DNA of 64,000 nt from Diphasiastrum complanatum. Taxonomy: Eukaryota; Streptophyta; Lycopodiopsida; Lycopodiales; Lycopodiaceae. Numbering within the stretch: position 1 is the stretch's first letter; each line of letters opens with the position of its first letter. The position numbers and the translations under genes were made by a program. Of this stretch, positions 10,740 to 21,888 are shown piece by piece. The notes beneath the pieces are model-generated. The model did no database searches. It worked only from the letters and a program-made list of their open reading frames with translations, and was not told the origin of the DNA. Location of the stretch: NCBI GenBank assembly GCA_029204225.1, contig CM055098.1, forward strand, positions 18,569,303 to 18,633,302. Direction: 5' to 3'.

Positions 10740-13125
10740 CTAGATCTTCTGTGCTTCTTGGAGGTGAGACTGTTGCTGTCGGGAGTGGTAGATTGTGGCG
10801 CTGATGCCCTCCATCATTTGCCACCGTAATTTGTTCAGGAAGGGCATTGGTTTGTAGTAATGGAGCACACCCTGTAGAAAGTTGTGGGTTTTCCATAGCT
10901 CCACCATATCAACATGCAGGGCTGAAGTGAGTGTCGCACGATAATAAAGCCTTGCTACGCTGATGTGCTCTTCTTGCGTTCGCAATGGTTTATTGATATC
11001 AAGGGCTATTGGGGTTAGCCCTCGATCCCAAAAACCCTTGAGTTCTGCCAGAAATGCTACCAGGCTAAAATTGTCCGCGTCATGGTGCTTCTGTAAGAAT
11101 ACACGGTAGTTGGTGACCATGTCTTTGGCTAAGTTGCCAGAATCAACGCCTGTAAGCTTGGGCCAAAATATCATATTCTTGACCTTGGTCACAGAAAATG
11201 GTTTTCACCTCGCTACTAGATAGTAATAAGAATCTGTGCACATATAGGAGGGTGCTTCGAGATACCGTGCCATCGAGGTCTTGTCTTGTAGGAAGAGCTG
11301 ATGGCGCCAGAGAGGTTGTGGATCCAGGAGTTTGACTGCTTCTTTATGTGTTTTACATTGGTCCAAATCTGGCAATATGTAGTCGCCTCGCTCCTTTGTG
11401 GTTGGATATTTCTTGGCAAACTCTTGAGAGGCACGCAACTCCTTGCTTGGTTCTATGGGCGTGATTATGTGCCAGATGTTTGGTGCTTCAGAGGCAATGG
11501 CACGCTGAATTTAGGAATCAGGTTCAGGGGAGAGAGGAGGAGAAGGTTTGGCTTCATCAATTCTTTGTGATTCAGGAGAAAATTGGCATTGAATAAATGG
11601 GAGGTTAGTGGTGTCGATGGGGTTAGAAGCGGTAGAAGTGAATTAGTGTTGGGAGGAAGTACCACTGGTGCCTTGAGGATTGGTTGGTGGTTGAGCTTGT
11701 GGTCCTTGAGATTTCCCTTGAAATGTCAAGTCTTGATTATCTGTTGGCAGTTGTTGAAATCCTGCCCCATCGCCACCATCTGAGCCATCAAAGTGATGCC
11801 CAAAGTCATGAAAGTGAGCATGCTCTGCATGGACAGAAGGTGTGGACTGAACGGCCGCCTTCAATCGTTCTTCCAAGGTGGCTATGTGTTGGTTAAGGGC
11901 CTCGACAGAAGCGGTGTATGATTGTTGGAGTTTGGTGTGCTGCTCCGTCGTGGCTTTCAACTTCTGGGCCAATCGCTGATACACCACCACTGGAATTTGG
12001 GTTCCCTCAGGAATAGCTGGTGGTGCGAAATCATTGAAATCGACCAGTTCCAGTTGTTCCTTCATAGCGAAATGTGCAGCTTGGGCATCTGCTACGGCCT
12101 CATCTCGTTCTGATGTGAGGTTGTTGATGACGGTTTGCATGTTAGAGATTTTCAACTAGAGTTGGTTTTGTAGGTGGCTGAGCATCTACTGCTACTATTG
12201 AGTGTATGTGTTGAGGATATCGATCTGTTGTTGTTTTTTAGCAGATTCAGCCACCAACCGTTGATTTTCCTGCTGAAGTTGTAGAATGGCATCGTCATCG
12301 ACTTGTCGTACTGCTTGTTGACCAGACAAGGTTCCATAGATGTCGTATTGAAGCTCATTCACCAGCCAGACCATCTTTTGGATAGTCAGTGGTAATTGCT
12401 CCCATATGCCAATGTCAAGGAAGGATCATTGGTAATTGGGATAAGGCATAGGGTTCTAGGGGAGAAGATCAGGAAATTGTGTAGAAGAGGGGTTTGTGGG
12501 GTAGGAAGGTGGAAGTGACTATGGTGTCAACGGAGGAGATTGTGGATTCAGAGGAGGTGATTATGGTTTCAAAGGAGGAGACTGGTGTGGTGAAATGGGA
12601 GGTGTTGGAATTATCGGGGAAGAGGAGGCTTGGGAAGGAGAAGATATGGAGGGAATCTGAGTGAGTAATTGGAGAGCAAAATCGTCGACATCGACTGAGG
12701 AGTCAAGCAGAGGAGGTATGTACAGGAGAAGGTTATGTTGGAATAGTAGAGTCAATGCCGATGTTAAGTGTGATGGAAGGAGTGGGAGTGGTGGCGAGTG
12801 GTGTCTGTAGTGGTAGAGAGGTGGGGGGTGGAGGGGAGGTTGCATGGACTGCTGAAGTGCCCGGAGTGGCTTGAATCCCTCCATCTGAACCAAAGCCAGA
12901 TGCGCCTGCATCTCCAAAACTGTTTGTTGCTGCTATCGCCTATCTTCTTGTCGTGGCCTGTTGGAGAAGGGCTTCTTGTTGGGCTAAGGCCGCCTTTGGG
13001 ACCTGAGAGGGTCTAAGGCTCCCGTCGGATTCAGCATATTTCGTCCCAATGTCACTGGATAAAATATCTACAGGTATGTCAGCTTCAGTGCTAACCGCCT
13101 TGCCTTTCTGCTTCTTGGTGATTTT
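10740..13125 (-). pseudogene. Element A third ORF (ORF-X), copy 1, N-terminus deleted
   Basis: Starts at about 13125 with TKKQKGKAVSTEADIP, matching residues about 280-295 of the fuller copy at 58048; the N-terminal domain is deleted. Then come a long Pro/Ser/Thr-rich linker (about 12950-12400), a heptad-rich coiled coil (12155-11900, LTSERDEAVADAQAAHFAMK), a Gly/Gln-rich stretch, and a C-terminal domain (11438-10740) with LFLQDKTSMARYLEAPSY, IFWPKLTGVDSGNLA and VELWKTHNFLQ. It has several stops and frameshifts. It ends just before the polypurine tract, so it is the last ORF of the element, the position of env in retroviruses, but I see no signal peptide or membrane anchor. Function unknown. 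CAG at the codon that is TAG in copy 2 shows that stop to be secondary. Confidence 0.6.
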
Positions 13126-13402
13126 TTTTATTTTTATTTCTGGAATGTTTGTCTCTGAGACAGAATTCGTAAAGGCTAAAAATGAATCATGCACTATAAA
13201 AAAAGGATGGTATGAGACAAATCTTCTGAAAAGAATGACTTTTGTAGTTTTCTCAGAGAAAGACTGATTGTATGTCTGATCTGATAGTATCTTGATGGTG
13301 TGAACAAGAAAGCACAACAAAAAATTGTCAAAATGGCAGGCAGGCATTAAAGAAAAGTAAAGAAGAACAATAGGAAAGAAAACAAGTAATACATATCAAG
13401 AT

Positions 13403-14464
13403 AAAAACATGGCTCATTGTACTTTCTCAGTATGCTCCCATTGACTATAGTGTCGAGGATATCGCCTTGAAGGGTTTGGAGTTGTACATAACCAGAGGCA
13501 AAGATTTTTTTAATGATGTAAGGACCTTGGCCAGAAAATTTTAGTTTGCCTTTGAAGGCTTTGGCATGGTATAGCAGGACCTTATCTCCAACCTGGAAGT
13601 CTCTAAGTTTTAATGATCGATCATGCCATGCTTTTTGTCAATGTTTGTGGACTTGTTGAGCATGGATGCTGATCCGTTGTGTTTCGCATAGTTGTTCCAG
13701 ATGGAATAACCTACAGTCTGTTGATTATCTAGCTCAAGATTATAGGCCACTCGAAGGGAGGGGATATGGAATTCTACAAGCATAACGACTTCTTGGCCAT
13801 ATGCTAGCTGAAAAGGGGTTAAGCTTGTAGCTCTCTTCAGGGTGGTGCGATAAGCCCAGAGAGCAGCATGAAGTTTGAGCTCCCAATCAGATTGGCTGGA
13901 TTCGACGGTTTTGGTGAGAATTCCACATAGGATTTTATTGGTGGATTCTGCCTGGCCATTGCATCTTGGATAGTATAAGGAACTTTTTCGATGTACCACA
14001 AAAAATTTGGAAAGAAGATTGGCTTTGACAGAGTTAAGGAAATGGGTACCTTTATCACTGATAAGTTCTAGAGAACAGCAGAAACGAAGTATAACTTGTT
14101 CATAGAGAAATTTTGCAGTAGAACGAGCGTCAGCATTGCGAACAACTCTTGTTTCAGCCCATTTGGTACAATAGTCCATAGCTACTATGATGTAACAAGA
14201 TTGTGTGTGCCGAGCAGCGAGACTAATGGGTCCGACATAATCAATCCCCCATTTCTGGAAAGCTTGATCAGTGGGTACAGGGTGTAAAGGCATGTAGTCG
14301 GTCTTTTGAAAGCGTTTTGTATGTTGGCAGACATCACAGGCCTTTGTGTAATTGTGCATATCCTTAAAGAGTGTCGGCCACCAAAAATCGGCCAAGAGAA
14401 TTTTCTTAGCAGTCATTTCAGAAGAGAAATGGCCTGCACCAATACCTTCATGAGTGAAAAACAT
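13403..14464 (-). pseudogene. Ty3 integrase of element A
   Basis: The HHCC zinc finger shows as HEGIGAGHFS and CDVCQHTK. Catalytic core: first Asp in WGIDYVGPI, second Asp in ISDKGTHFLN, Glu in GQAESTNKIL, so the D,D,E triad is present. The C-terminal GPYIIKKIFASGYVQL segment follows to about 13403 after one frameshift near 13620. No chromodomain is seen. The integrase inserts element cDNA into chromosomes; this copy is inactive because of the frameshift and the missing upstream pol. Confidence 0.8.
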
Positions 14465-14529
14465 TACATAGGTATTTCACCTTCAGTAAGACATCGTCGG
14501 ATGATTCCATCTAACCCTTGCTTGTACAG

Positions 14530-14829
14530 TTAGCCTGCAATTAACGTATAAGATTTGGTCTTCAGGACCAATGCACGTTGTTCAGGTTTAGATAAGGAAG
14601 GATCCATCTGCCCTGAAGTTAAATACTCTGTGATTTTCTTAGCCCATATAGGTGTAGAGTCAACTTGGAATAGGATGGCATCTGGTAAATCATCGTTGAC
14701 GCCTTGATCAAGGGTGGGTAGGTTAGGGATGCGGGACAAATGATCTGCTAGGAAATGTTGAACTCCCTTACGAACCATGATCCTAAACTCAAATTCTCGC
14801 AGTAATAGGATCTAGTAATACGGCCTGTG
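14530..14829 (-). pseudogene. Ty3 RNase H C-terminal remnant of element A
   Basis: KPQAVLLDPITA is followed, after a small deletion, by EFEFRIMVRKGVQHFLADHL, the end of a gypsy RNase H. A linker (14700-14530) leads into the integrase, with a stop and frameshift at about 14528-14464. Truncated at 14829. Confidence 0.65.
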
Positions 14830-14831
14830 GT

Positions 14832-15695
14832 TTGAAGAAACAAAAGAACCTACGAATCAGAGCCACTAACGAGCTGGTTAGCACCAATAAAGAGCGAGAT
14901 ACCTGGAAGCAGAAGTACAATGACCTCAAGGAGGCTAGCGAAAGACGGCAGATAAGCCATAGGGAGGGGTATAAAGGGCAGGAAAAGATCCTAGCCAACA
15001 CCAAGGTGGAACTAGCTGCAACCGAAACTACTGTAGCCATGCTAGCTAGGCAGTTACATGAGTATCAGAGAAAAGAAGCTACAAGAGGACCAATCAGGTC
15101 TCAGAGTTCCCGCAACCCTTTACCCGCTTACCCTGTGCACTGTAAGAAAATTTTGTCGGACAATCTGTTCTACAAAAAAATTGATGCTTATAGCTTATAT
15201 CTACTGCCCATGGAGTTTCCGCTAGATATCCAGGTTTTTGAGCTATGACCATCCATGAGTTCCACCCTCATATTCTCATGGCCACTCATCCCAGGTGATT
15301 TTGAAAACTACAAAGATTCCTGCGAAAGCTTACGTAGGTTCTCAGTTGTTGCCGTGCACCAGAACGATGATATCATTAGATTGGCCGGCCACTATGCCTA
15401 CGGCCTGCAGAATTGGTTACTTCAACTTTGGGGCGCTAAGACTAAACCCACTAGGATTCACCTTACCAAATGGTGGTACAACCCCAATGAGTTCATGGAG
15501 TCAGGAGCGGACCTAGCATTGTACCTACGGATGCGTGACAGAACTTCCAGGGAACGCAAAACCCTAAATGAGATGTTTTATTTTAAGTTCCTGGAAGGTG
15601 CCGATCCAGCCCTTGTGGATGTGGCAGAAGTGGACCCCAATTACACCGGGGAGTTGAAAAACCAACGGACGGAAATGAACAGGAATGCACTGTAA
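14832..15695 (+). pseudogene. Element B third ORF (coiled-coil), copy 2, 5'-truncated
   Basis: Reads KKQKNLRIRATNELVSTNK and onward through a coiled coil, then PMEFPLDIQVFEL, a TGA at 15246-15248, and the rest of the C-terminal domain to 15695 (WPLIPGDFENYKDSC, LTKWWYNPNEFMESGADLAL). The first residues seen in the other copy (23148) are missing because the unit begins at the junction with element A. The nonsense codon replaces an Arg codon of the other copy (CGA to TGA). Function unknown. Confidence 0.6.
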
Positions 15696-16050
15696 CCACC
15701 TACCTCACTATTATGCATCATACACTAGACACGGTATGGTGAGCATCTGTTGCAAGTCCCAGTTTCTATGCATACATCTTTATTGCACCTCTATAAAAAC
15801 TATGAGCTGCATTTGGGCATTTGCTAGCTTCTATGGGCATAAATGAATGTATAGATACATAGTTGGGGGGGGGGGGGGGTTTGAGAGAGGAAAAAATGGG
15901 AACAAAAATAGTGCAGTGGGGTGGGGAGTGACTCCATCGCCCAATGGGTAAGACACAGAAGAAAAATAAATAAAAATTAAAAAATTATAAGAAAAAAAAA
16001 ACAGAAAAAGAGAGAGAAAGAAAGACTGAGAGAAAAGTAAGAGAAAAAAG
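14832..16050 (+). repeat. Left arm of a 1.2-kb inverted repeat (family B 3' region)
   Basis: Matches 21889-23085 in opposite orientation over its full length (about 95% identity by eye), starting at TTGAAGAAACAAAAGAACC and ending in an AAGAGAAAAAAG tract. It contains the third ORF of family B and its 3' untranslated part, including a 15-G run (15865-15879). The arms are about 5.8 kb apart. Confidence 0.85.
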
Positions 16051-16845
16051 AAAGAGACTTCAACTGTATGTATCAGATCTCGAACCAATTTGTGAGGACG
16101 AGTGACGTCTCGCACATCCATAAGAGGTGAGGACGATTTTCTTAATTGTTTCCATAGACTAGTGGAAAACCAGTACTTCCTAGCATCTTGTGTATTGGAT
16201 CTTAGGACAGTAAGTTGTCCTACATGGACTACTGTCAGAATATAGGGCTTGAGAGGAGAGTCAGTACAGAGAGGAGACTAGATGGTTATTCCCTATTGAA
16301 TCCGTTCTTAGAGAGTATAAGTTGAATGTCTAAACAAAACCAAAAAAAATTGATAATCAACAGTCTGGACCGGTTTCAAAGTTGGGGCACTAAAGCCTCA
16401 TCGTGCATACATTCACACACACATCAATGACACGGTGTTAGACACAATACCGATGACCTGCATCCATAGCATCCCATCTCCAATCTTGAGATTTGCATTT
16501 GCATATCTCTCCATGCATGGGTCTGAAAGTGGGCATTGTCTTCCATCTGATAGAATTGGGAGCATTTGCCATTTAGGTTACATGGGGTTTTTGCAGGTAT
16601 GAAGACACCAAACTTTCAAAGATGTTGTGGTTAAATCCGATCCGGTTGCAGATGGGCCCTAAGGGCTAAATCGATGGCCTTTGGGTAGGAAGCTGTTGAA
16701 GACATCCTACCAACTCATTGTGGTTAGCATCACCTAGCAAGGGTGCTGAGCCCACTAACTTGATCCACCACCAGGAGCTGGTCTGCGAAACCAGAGACTC
16801 TAGGCCCGCCGTATGGGGACCATACTACCCAGTGGTAGTCGCCAA
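16051..16845. other. Family B 3' untranslated stretch, no ORF
   Basis: Lies between the third ORF and the B-type LTR on the + strand. No coding sequence seen. The bases before the LTR are not purine-rich, so the LTR may be an independent insertion. Confidence 0.35.
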
Positions 16846-19375
16846 TGTTAGCCGATATTTTAGCACAGAGAATCGGGCTAATATTGAAGTTTAAGTTTGC
16901 AATAATTGAAAAAACCGGCATGTAAAACCCGGTTATTAGAGAAAAATTGGCACAAATTTGCCTTGGAACTGGGTCCCAGTCCGCCTTAAAGTGGCTAGAC
17001 ACAGTTTAAAAGTAAGAAACTGACTTTCGAAAAAACCGTCAAACATATTTTGTGGTCAAGTTTTGTAAGACCGAGCCAAAAGTGCCGGTCCACCTAGAAT
17101 TGGGTCCCAGCCCGTCCTAAATGAGGCTAGAGCAAATTTTGCGGCCTTAGAAATGGCCGGTAAATATTTTATGGCTTTTCAAAAAAAAAATGGCCGGTTC
17201 TAAAAAATAGCCGGTATGACCATGCTAAAATCTCACCATGTACTGAGTCCATTTTTTCTAATATATGATCACTCAGTATATTTTTCAGGGAAACCGCGTT
17301 GTCGTGGAAGCCCTAGTCATGAATGCCGAAAAAGTCAACTTCAGTCAAAGAGCCATCAAAGAAAAATATTTATCGGGCAAAACCCAAGCTGTGAATTATG
17401 GGCAATACTGAAAAGTTGCAGAAATTCTAACGGATAAAATTGGGCAAATTACGGGAAATGGGCAAAATACGCAAATCAGTCGGTAATCCCGAGAAACCAA
17501 AAGCCAAGGGCCGTCGGGCCGTACCTGTTACAAAGGAAAGAAAAACCAAATGAAGGGCTAAAAGGAACAAAGGACCAAGGACCAAGGAAATGGAGGGCAC
17601 CTTAGGTGGAATAGGGGCTTGACAAAAGTCCTCACCCACCTTTTTTGATAATAAATGTAAACAAGACTTTACGACCTAGAGGGCCTAAAAGATATTTTCT
17701 CTAGCTTTTGACTAAGAGGGCATCTTGGCTAGTTTTGGAAGGGGGCCTTAAATGGCACCAACCCCTACACCCTCAAGGAGGCCACTTGATGTACTTGCCA
17801 ATGGGTGTTGGACAAATGGACAAAAGGGCTTGAAGGGCATGAAAATTGGCAAAGCCTCATTTTGAAGGGGGACACTTGGGATTAACTATAAAAGGAGGCC
17901 ACTCTTTGTGTTAAGATATAGTTGATTGATAGTTGGGTGAGTTAGATGATGATTTGATAGTTTGATGTGATGTTGGTTGAGAGTTTTTTAGAGTTGAAAG
18001 CTTTTGGAAGATGGGTGCTTGCTTGAGAGATCTTTGTTGATGAGTAGGTTTGATTCCTTGTAAGTTTGGTTTGATGGATGGTTAAATGTGGTTTTGCCTT
18101 ATAGTATGCTTACGCATTGGTACAAGTATTGTCTTGCATAGTTGCTTGTGGAGTGATGGATGTTTGGGGTTGAATGCTTGTTAGTGGATTGAGAGTAGAC
18201 TCACTTGTAGTTGATAACAATGGATAGATTGGGTGTTTGTGGTTTGGTTTGAGAGTTAGTGTTGAGGGGGTGTGTGTAAAATGTGTGTTGAGAGTAATGT
18301 GTTGAGAGAATTGCTTTTGTTGAGAGTGATTTCACGGTGAGGGTTGGTTGGTTGGTTGGTTGTAGTCCATTGTCATACTGGTAAGCTTACATCTTGGATG
18401 AGTGGTCCGGTTTGCTTGAGGGCTTGGTGTGAGTGATGGGTTGCTGATTTTTTTAGCCATTGCATCTTTTTGGCCTGTTTTTTTTATAGAATTTCTATTC
18501 AGTTTTCTCTCAGCTCAACCGTTAACATTTCAATCGCACCGTTCATATTCCAGAAACTTTCATTTTCTTCATTCTCTCTTTGTACACCAACTCGATCGGA
18601 CATGCGTAAATTGGAGAACACTCCATCAACATGTCTGGCTCTGATTTTTGCTACAAGGTTCATGACTAGAGTTTCCACGCAACGGCTACCTAATTGCACA
18701 TTGAGGTGAGTTTTTGACTTGAACTTTCTTTCTAGTCACTTCCATTTCTTGAAGTTCTGTTTGTAAGCTCTTAACTTAAATTGGAATGGGATGTGAGATG
18801 TGTAAGATAGGGTTTTACACTTTGAAGGAGGTTGTTATGAATGGTCTAGGGAAGTAAGCTTGTTGAGGGACTAATTACGTCAAGTTTTTCCGAGGTCCTA
18901 CAGATTTAAGTGTTGCTGATGGTTGTAATTTTCAGTTGTACTCATTTACATTGGTGACTACTTGTAAGGTTTGGAAGTGAATCGGGTTTTTAAGCATGAA
19001 CTAGAGTTCAGTTGAGAATTATAGTAATGAATGTCATATGTTGTGGAGTTAATTAAGGGAAGGATTGATTTTCGGTTATCGACGTTTAGTGAAAGCAAGA
19101 ACGCTTGTAACCAGATTTTATTAGCATGGTTTGGAAGTACTTATATGGATACGGTTTTAAAAGGTGAATGTGTTTTACTCTATGCTTGTCTAAGATAGAA
19201 CTGATAGTTTAAATCGCAATAAACCGTCAAAGTTCATAGGCGTTTTATTTTCGTCATTTATGAAGTGTTTCAGCTGGACCCGACCTCTGTGAAACACCAG
19301 AGCGGGCCGTCCACCATCCGTGGTTGAAAAACACCACCTTGGTTAAAGCATCGCACTAGTCACACCCGCCATCGG
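16846..19375 (+). mobile_element. Long LTR of family B
   Basis: Starts TGTTAGCCGATATTTT. Its first about 190 bp match 34145-34338 (+) and its first about 120 bp match 28887-28766 (-); its end region (19270-19375, with GTGAAACACCAGAGCGGGCC and GTCACACCCGCC) matches 36460-36565. A TATA box lies about 1.04 kb from the start. A length near 2.5 kb is inferred from where similarity fades and is typical of the Tat/Ogre group. A splice-donor-like GAG|GTGAGT near 18707 aligns with AAG|GTAATC in the second copy. No ORF is supported inside. Confidence 0.5.
17887..17894 (+). promoter_or_regulatory. TATA box of family B LTR
   Basis: TATAAAAG followed by GAGGCCAC, the best TATA match in the LTR. It would start transcription near 17920. 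Confidence 0.5.
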
Positions 19376-19716
19376 TACTGTCTAGCGAAATACCTAGACC
19401 CGACGGTCGGCGAAAATACCGCCGCTTAGCAAACAAAGCGATGCGTATAACTTGCACCCCACGAGCACATCATAGACAGTAAATCGGTTTCTAGCCCAAG
19501 TAAGATTTTTATAACTGTAAACCAAATTCAATGGGGAAAGAGATATTAGCAAGATCCTAACACGAATTAGTGATCAGAAGTTTTACGGAACCATGACCCT
19601 AGAAAGCTAGTGAATCATTGTAGCCAAAAGTACTAGCACCCCCTCCTTGCAACCGTATCTCTGAGAGCCTGGAAAACTCTCATCGGTTGGGGAGCACGGG
19701 GCAATAGAGAAGGCCA

Positions 19717-20564
19717 TCAGGGTTGGAAGTGGCAAACCCTCTGTTGCTCACGTAGGGCCAAACCGCCATTAGAGGTGGGGCCCCTTGACCCTTTTAGGAC
19801 GTTTTGGCTGAACCAACCCCCCATCAAAAATGGCCCTAACACGCGGATTGCTTCAAACCATAGATACTTCTTTGCATTCGACAGGCCACAGATGCAACTT
19901 GGTGGTTGGTCCACATAGATTTCTTCGTCTAATTCACCATGTAAGAATGTTGTCCTCTCTTCGACTATGAGAATCTTGAGGTCATAAGCAGTTGCATATG
20001 CAAACAGTAGGTGTAAGGACGTATGTTTCACCACTGGAGAGAAGGTCTCAGTGTAGGTAGATATTGTTGTCTAAAAGAATCTTGGTAAAGCTCCTAGCAA
20101 GTAGGTGAGCTGCTTCTCTGTTGATACGACATTGTCTGTTCCAGCATTGTGTAACAAAAGGAACAGATCCTTCATCTTTCTGATAAAAGATGTGAGATCC
20201 TTGCCATCCCATCGTAGGTTCGTCAGCTGATCTTCGAGAAGCATTATATGGCTGTGTGATTTCGTTTAAAACCTGGTAAGTAATGCATCCCACATCTCTC
20301 TTGCATTAGAGAGTGTCGTGAGGTCAAGTGTCAGGCTATCTTCGATGGATGAAGACAACACACTACTGCCTTGTCGTTCTTTTCTCTCCATTCTCGTAGC
20401 TCTTTGCATATGGTTGTAGGCATTTCTTCGGTGCCATCTACCCAGGGCCATAGCCCTTCTCCCTTTAAGTTGAGAGAGGTCTTCACCTTCCATGCTAGGA
20501 AGTTAGATCCAGCTGAGTCAAGGATTGTGCAGATCTTTGACTGTATGCTGCTTATAGATGCCAT
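19717..20564 (-). pseudogene. Internally deleted copia: gag start joined to RT
   Basis: gag begins MASISSIQSKICTILD and continues with NFLAWKVKTSLNLKGEGLW and LTLDLTTLSNAREMWDALL. At about 20040 it passes directly into copia RT (VVKHTSLHLLFAYATAYDLK, FLHGELDEEIYVDQPP), then loses similarity near 19870. Protease and integrase are absent. The gag frame is split by several shifts. Minus-strand orientation is confirmed by the PBS at 20673. Confidence 0.65.
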
Positions 20565-20672
20565 TGTTGTGAACTGTGTTCTTCAGCTCATTATCTGGTT
20601 CGTTGTTCCAAATGTTTGATCTCTTGGATCTGATAGCTCTAAAGTTATATCAACGTTCTGATAGGAGCAAGA

Positions 20673-20685
20673 GGCTTTGATACCA
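20673..20685 (-). other. Initiator tRNA-Met PBS of deleted copia
   Basis: Minus strand TGGTATCAAAGCC, one base from the copia consensus TGGTATCAGAGCC, about 110 bp upstream of the gag start. Confidence 0.65.
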
Positions 20686-21540
20686 TTATTGAAATACAGA
20701 AATAGAAGGCATGTAGAGTTCAAGTACAAAACACAAAACAATTTGTGTTTTCTTTCTTCAACATATCTACAATCTTCCAGAGTTTAAACGGACACTGCTG
20801 ACCTACGTTTTAATTCGTTTAGGCATTGGACAAAGATGAATCAGTGTGCAAAATAAAGAATAAATAGCTGAATATGTATAGACAACAAATTAGACATCCA
20901 AGCATTTGAGATCATTCAAGATAAATTACCTGTGCATTTGAGCTATTGTATTATCAATGATCCTTTTGTAAGAGCACTGTTGTAATAAACTCACATAGCG
21001 CGTCGGTGCAAGAGAAGCTATGTCTCTCACAGTAATGTCAGATCATCTCGCTTACTAGCAGACTTCTTGGACGTCGGCTCTGCAACACTATGCTTAGCTC
21101 AGGTTGACACTCAACCAATTGACAATCCAACCCATTCTCTCATCTTTGGTCTACTTATATAGATGCAGAGAGAAAGGGTTTAATCATTCTCTGATTAAAA
21201 GATTGACTGATTAAGAACGTTCCAACGGCATTCGGATTGCCTTCAGCATCATCCGTGGAGGAGGACGTCCTCTTGGTACTTTCTTGATTTTTTTTCTACT
21301 TGGAACGTGAAGATCCGCCACCTTTTGGTTTTCGAGTCTTCTTCGCCTTCGTGTCTCGTTTGACCTTCGGCCTCACCTTTGAGCTCCTTTGGTCTTCGAA
21401 CATTTGACCTTCGAGGTCTTCGCCTTCGTGTCTTGTTCGACTGAAATGGTTATGTGGCGATTGTGACCTGTAGGTGGTTTTCTGCCCGTGGGTAGCTCCT
21501 TTGTATCTCTGCTTGTACAAAGACTTGTTGGTCCTTTTGG
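20686..21540 (-). repeat. Probable 5' LTR of deleted copia
   Basis: Follows the PBS. A minus-strand TATATAAG lies at 21154-21161. Two related stretches rich in CTTCGCCTTCGTGTC (near 21340 and 21420) form an imperfect duplication. The right end is approximate; no second LTR was found. Confidence 0.35.
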
Positions 21541-21888
21541 TGTATTTCTATGGATATGAGTTCAAAAGCTAGCAAAGCTTTGTGGCTCAAAACATTTTGT
21601 TTCTTCATTATCAGTTGCTCGGTTACAAGCTCAATAATTTATCGGTCATTCATAATGCAATGGTATTGTTCTTTCTCTCTATTATCATAGAGTATCGACT
21701 CAGAAAGAATACAACTCTACTCTTCATTCAGACTGTAATTTCTACATGACTGATCAATCAATGTTCCAATAGTCTAGGTTGTGTATGCTGAATGCTTATC
21801 AGATAGATATTTACTCGCAGATAAATTTATTCGTATATTAAACTATTTCGTATGGCTGATAGCATACGTCAATTTGTCGCTCTAATCT
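21541..21888. other. No gene seen
   Basis: AT-rich sequence between the copia LTR and the right inverted arm. Confidence 0.35.

Larger units (their letters stand above)
10303..14829 (-). mobile_element. Ty3/gypsy element A, truncated, minus strand
   Basis: Reading leftwards: the end of RNase H (14829-14530), integrase (14464-13403), the C-terminal two-thirds of a large third ORF (about 13125-10740), a polypurine tract (10700-10686) and part of the 3' LTR (10685-10303). gag, protease and most of reverse transcriptase are absent because the element stops at 14829, where an unrelated plus-strand copy begins. The 3' half matches 50663-58048 throughout, so this is a repeat family. Confidence 0.75.

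Noticed and set aside
13403-13620. Chromodomain after the element A integrase
   Set aside because: The C-terminal segment ends soon after the GPY-type motif and no chromodomain aromatic pattern follows.
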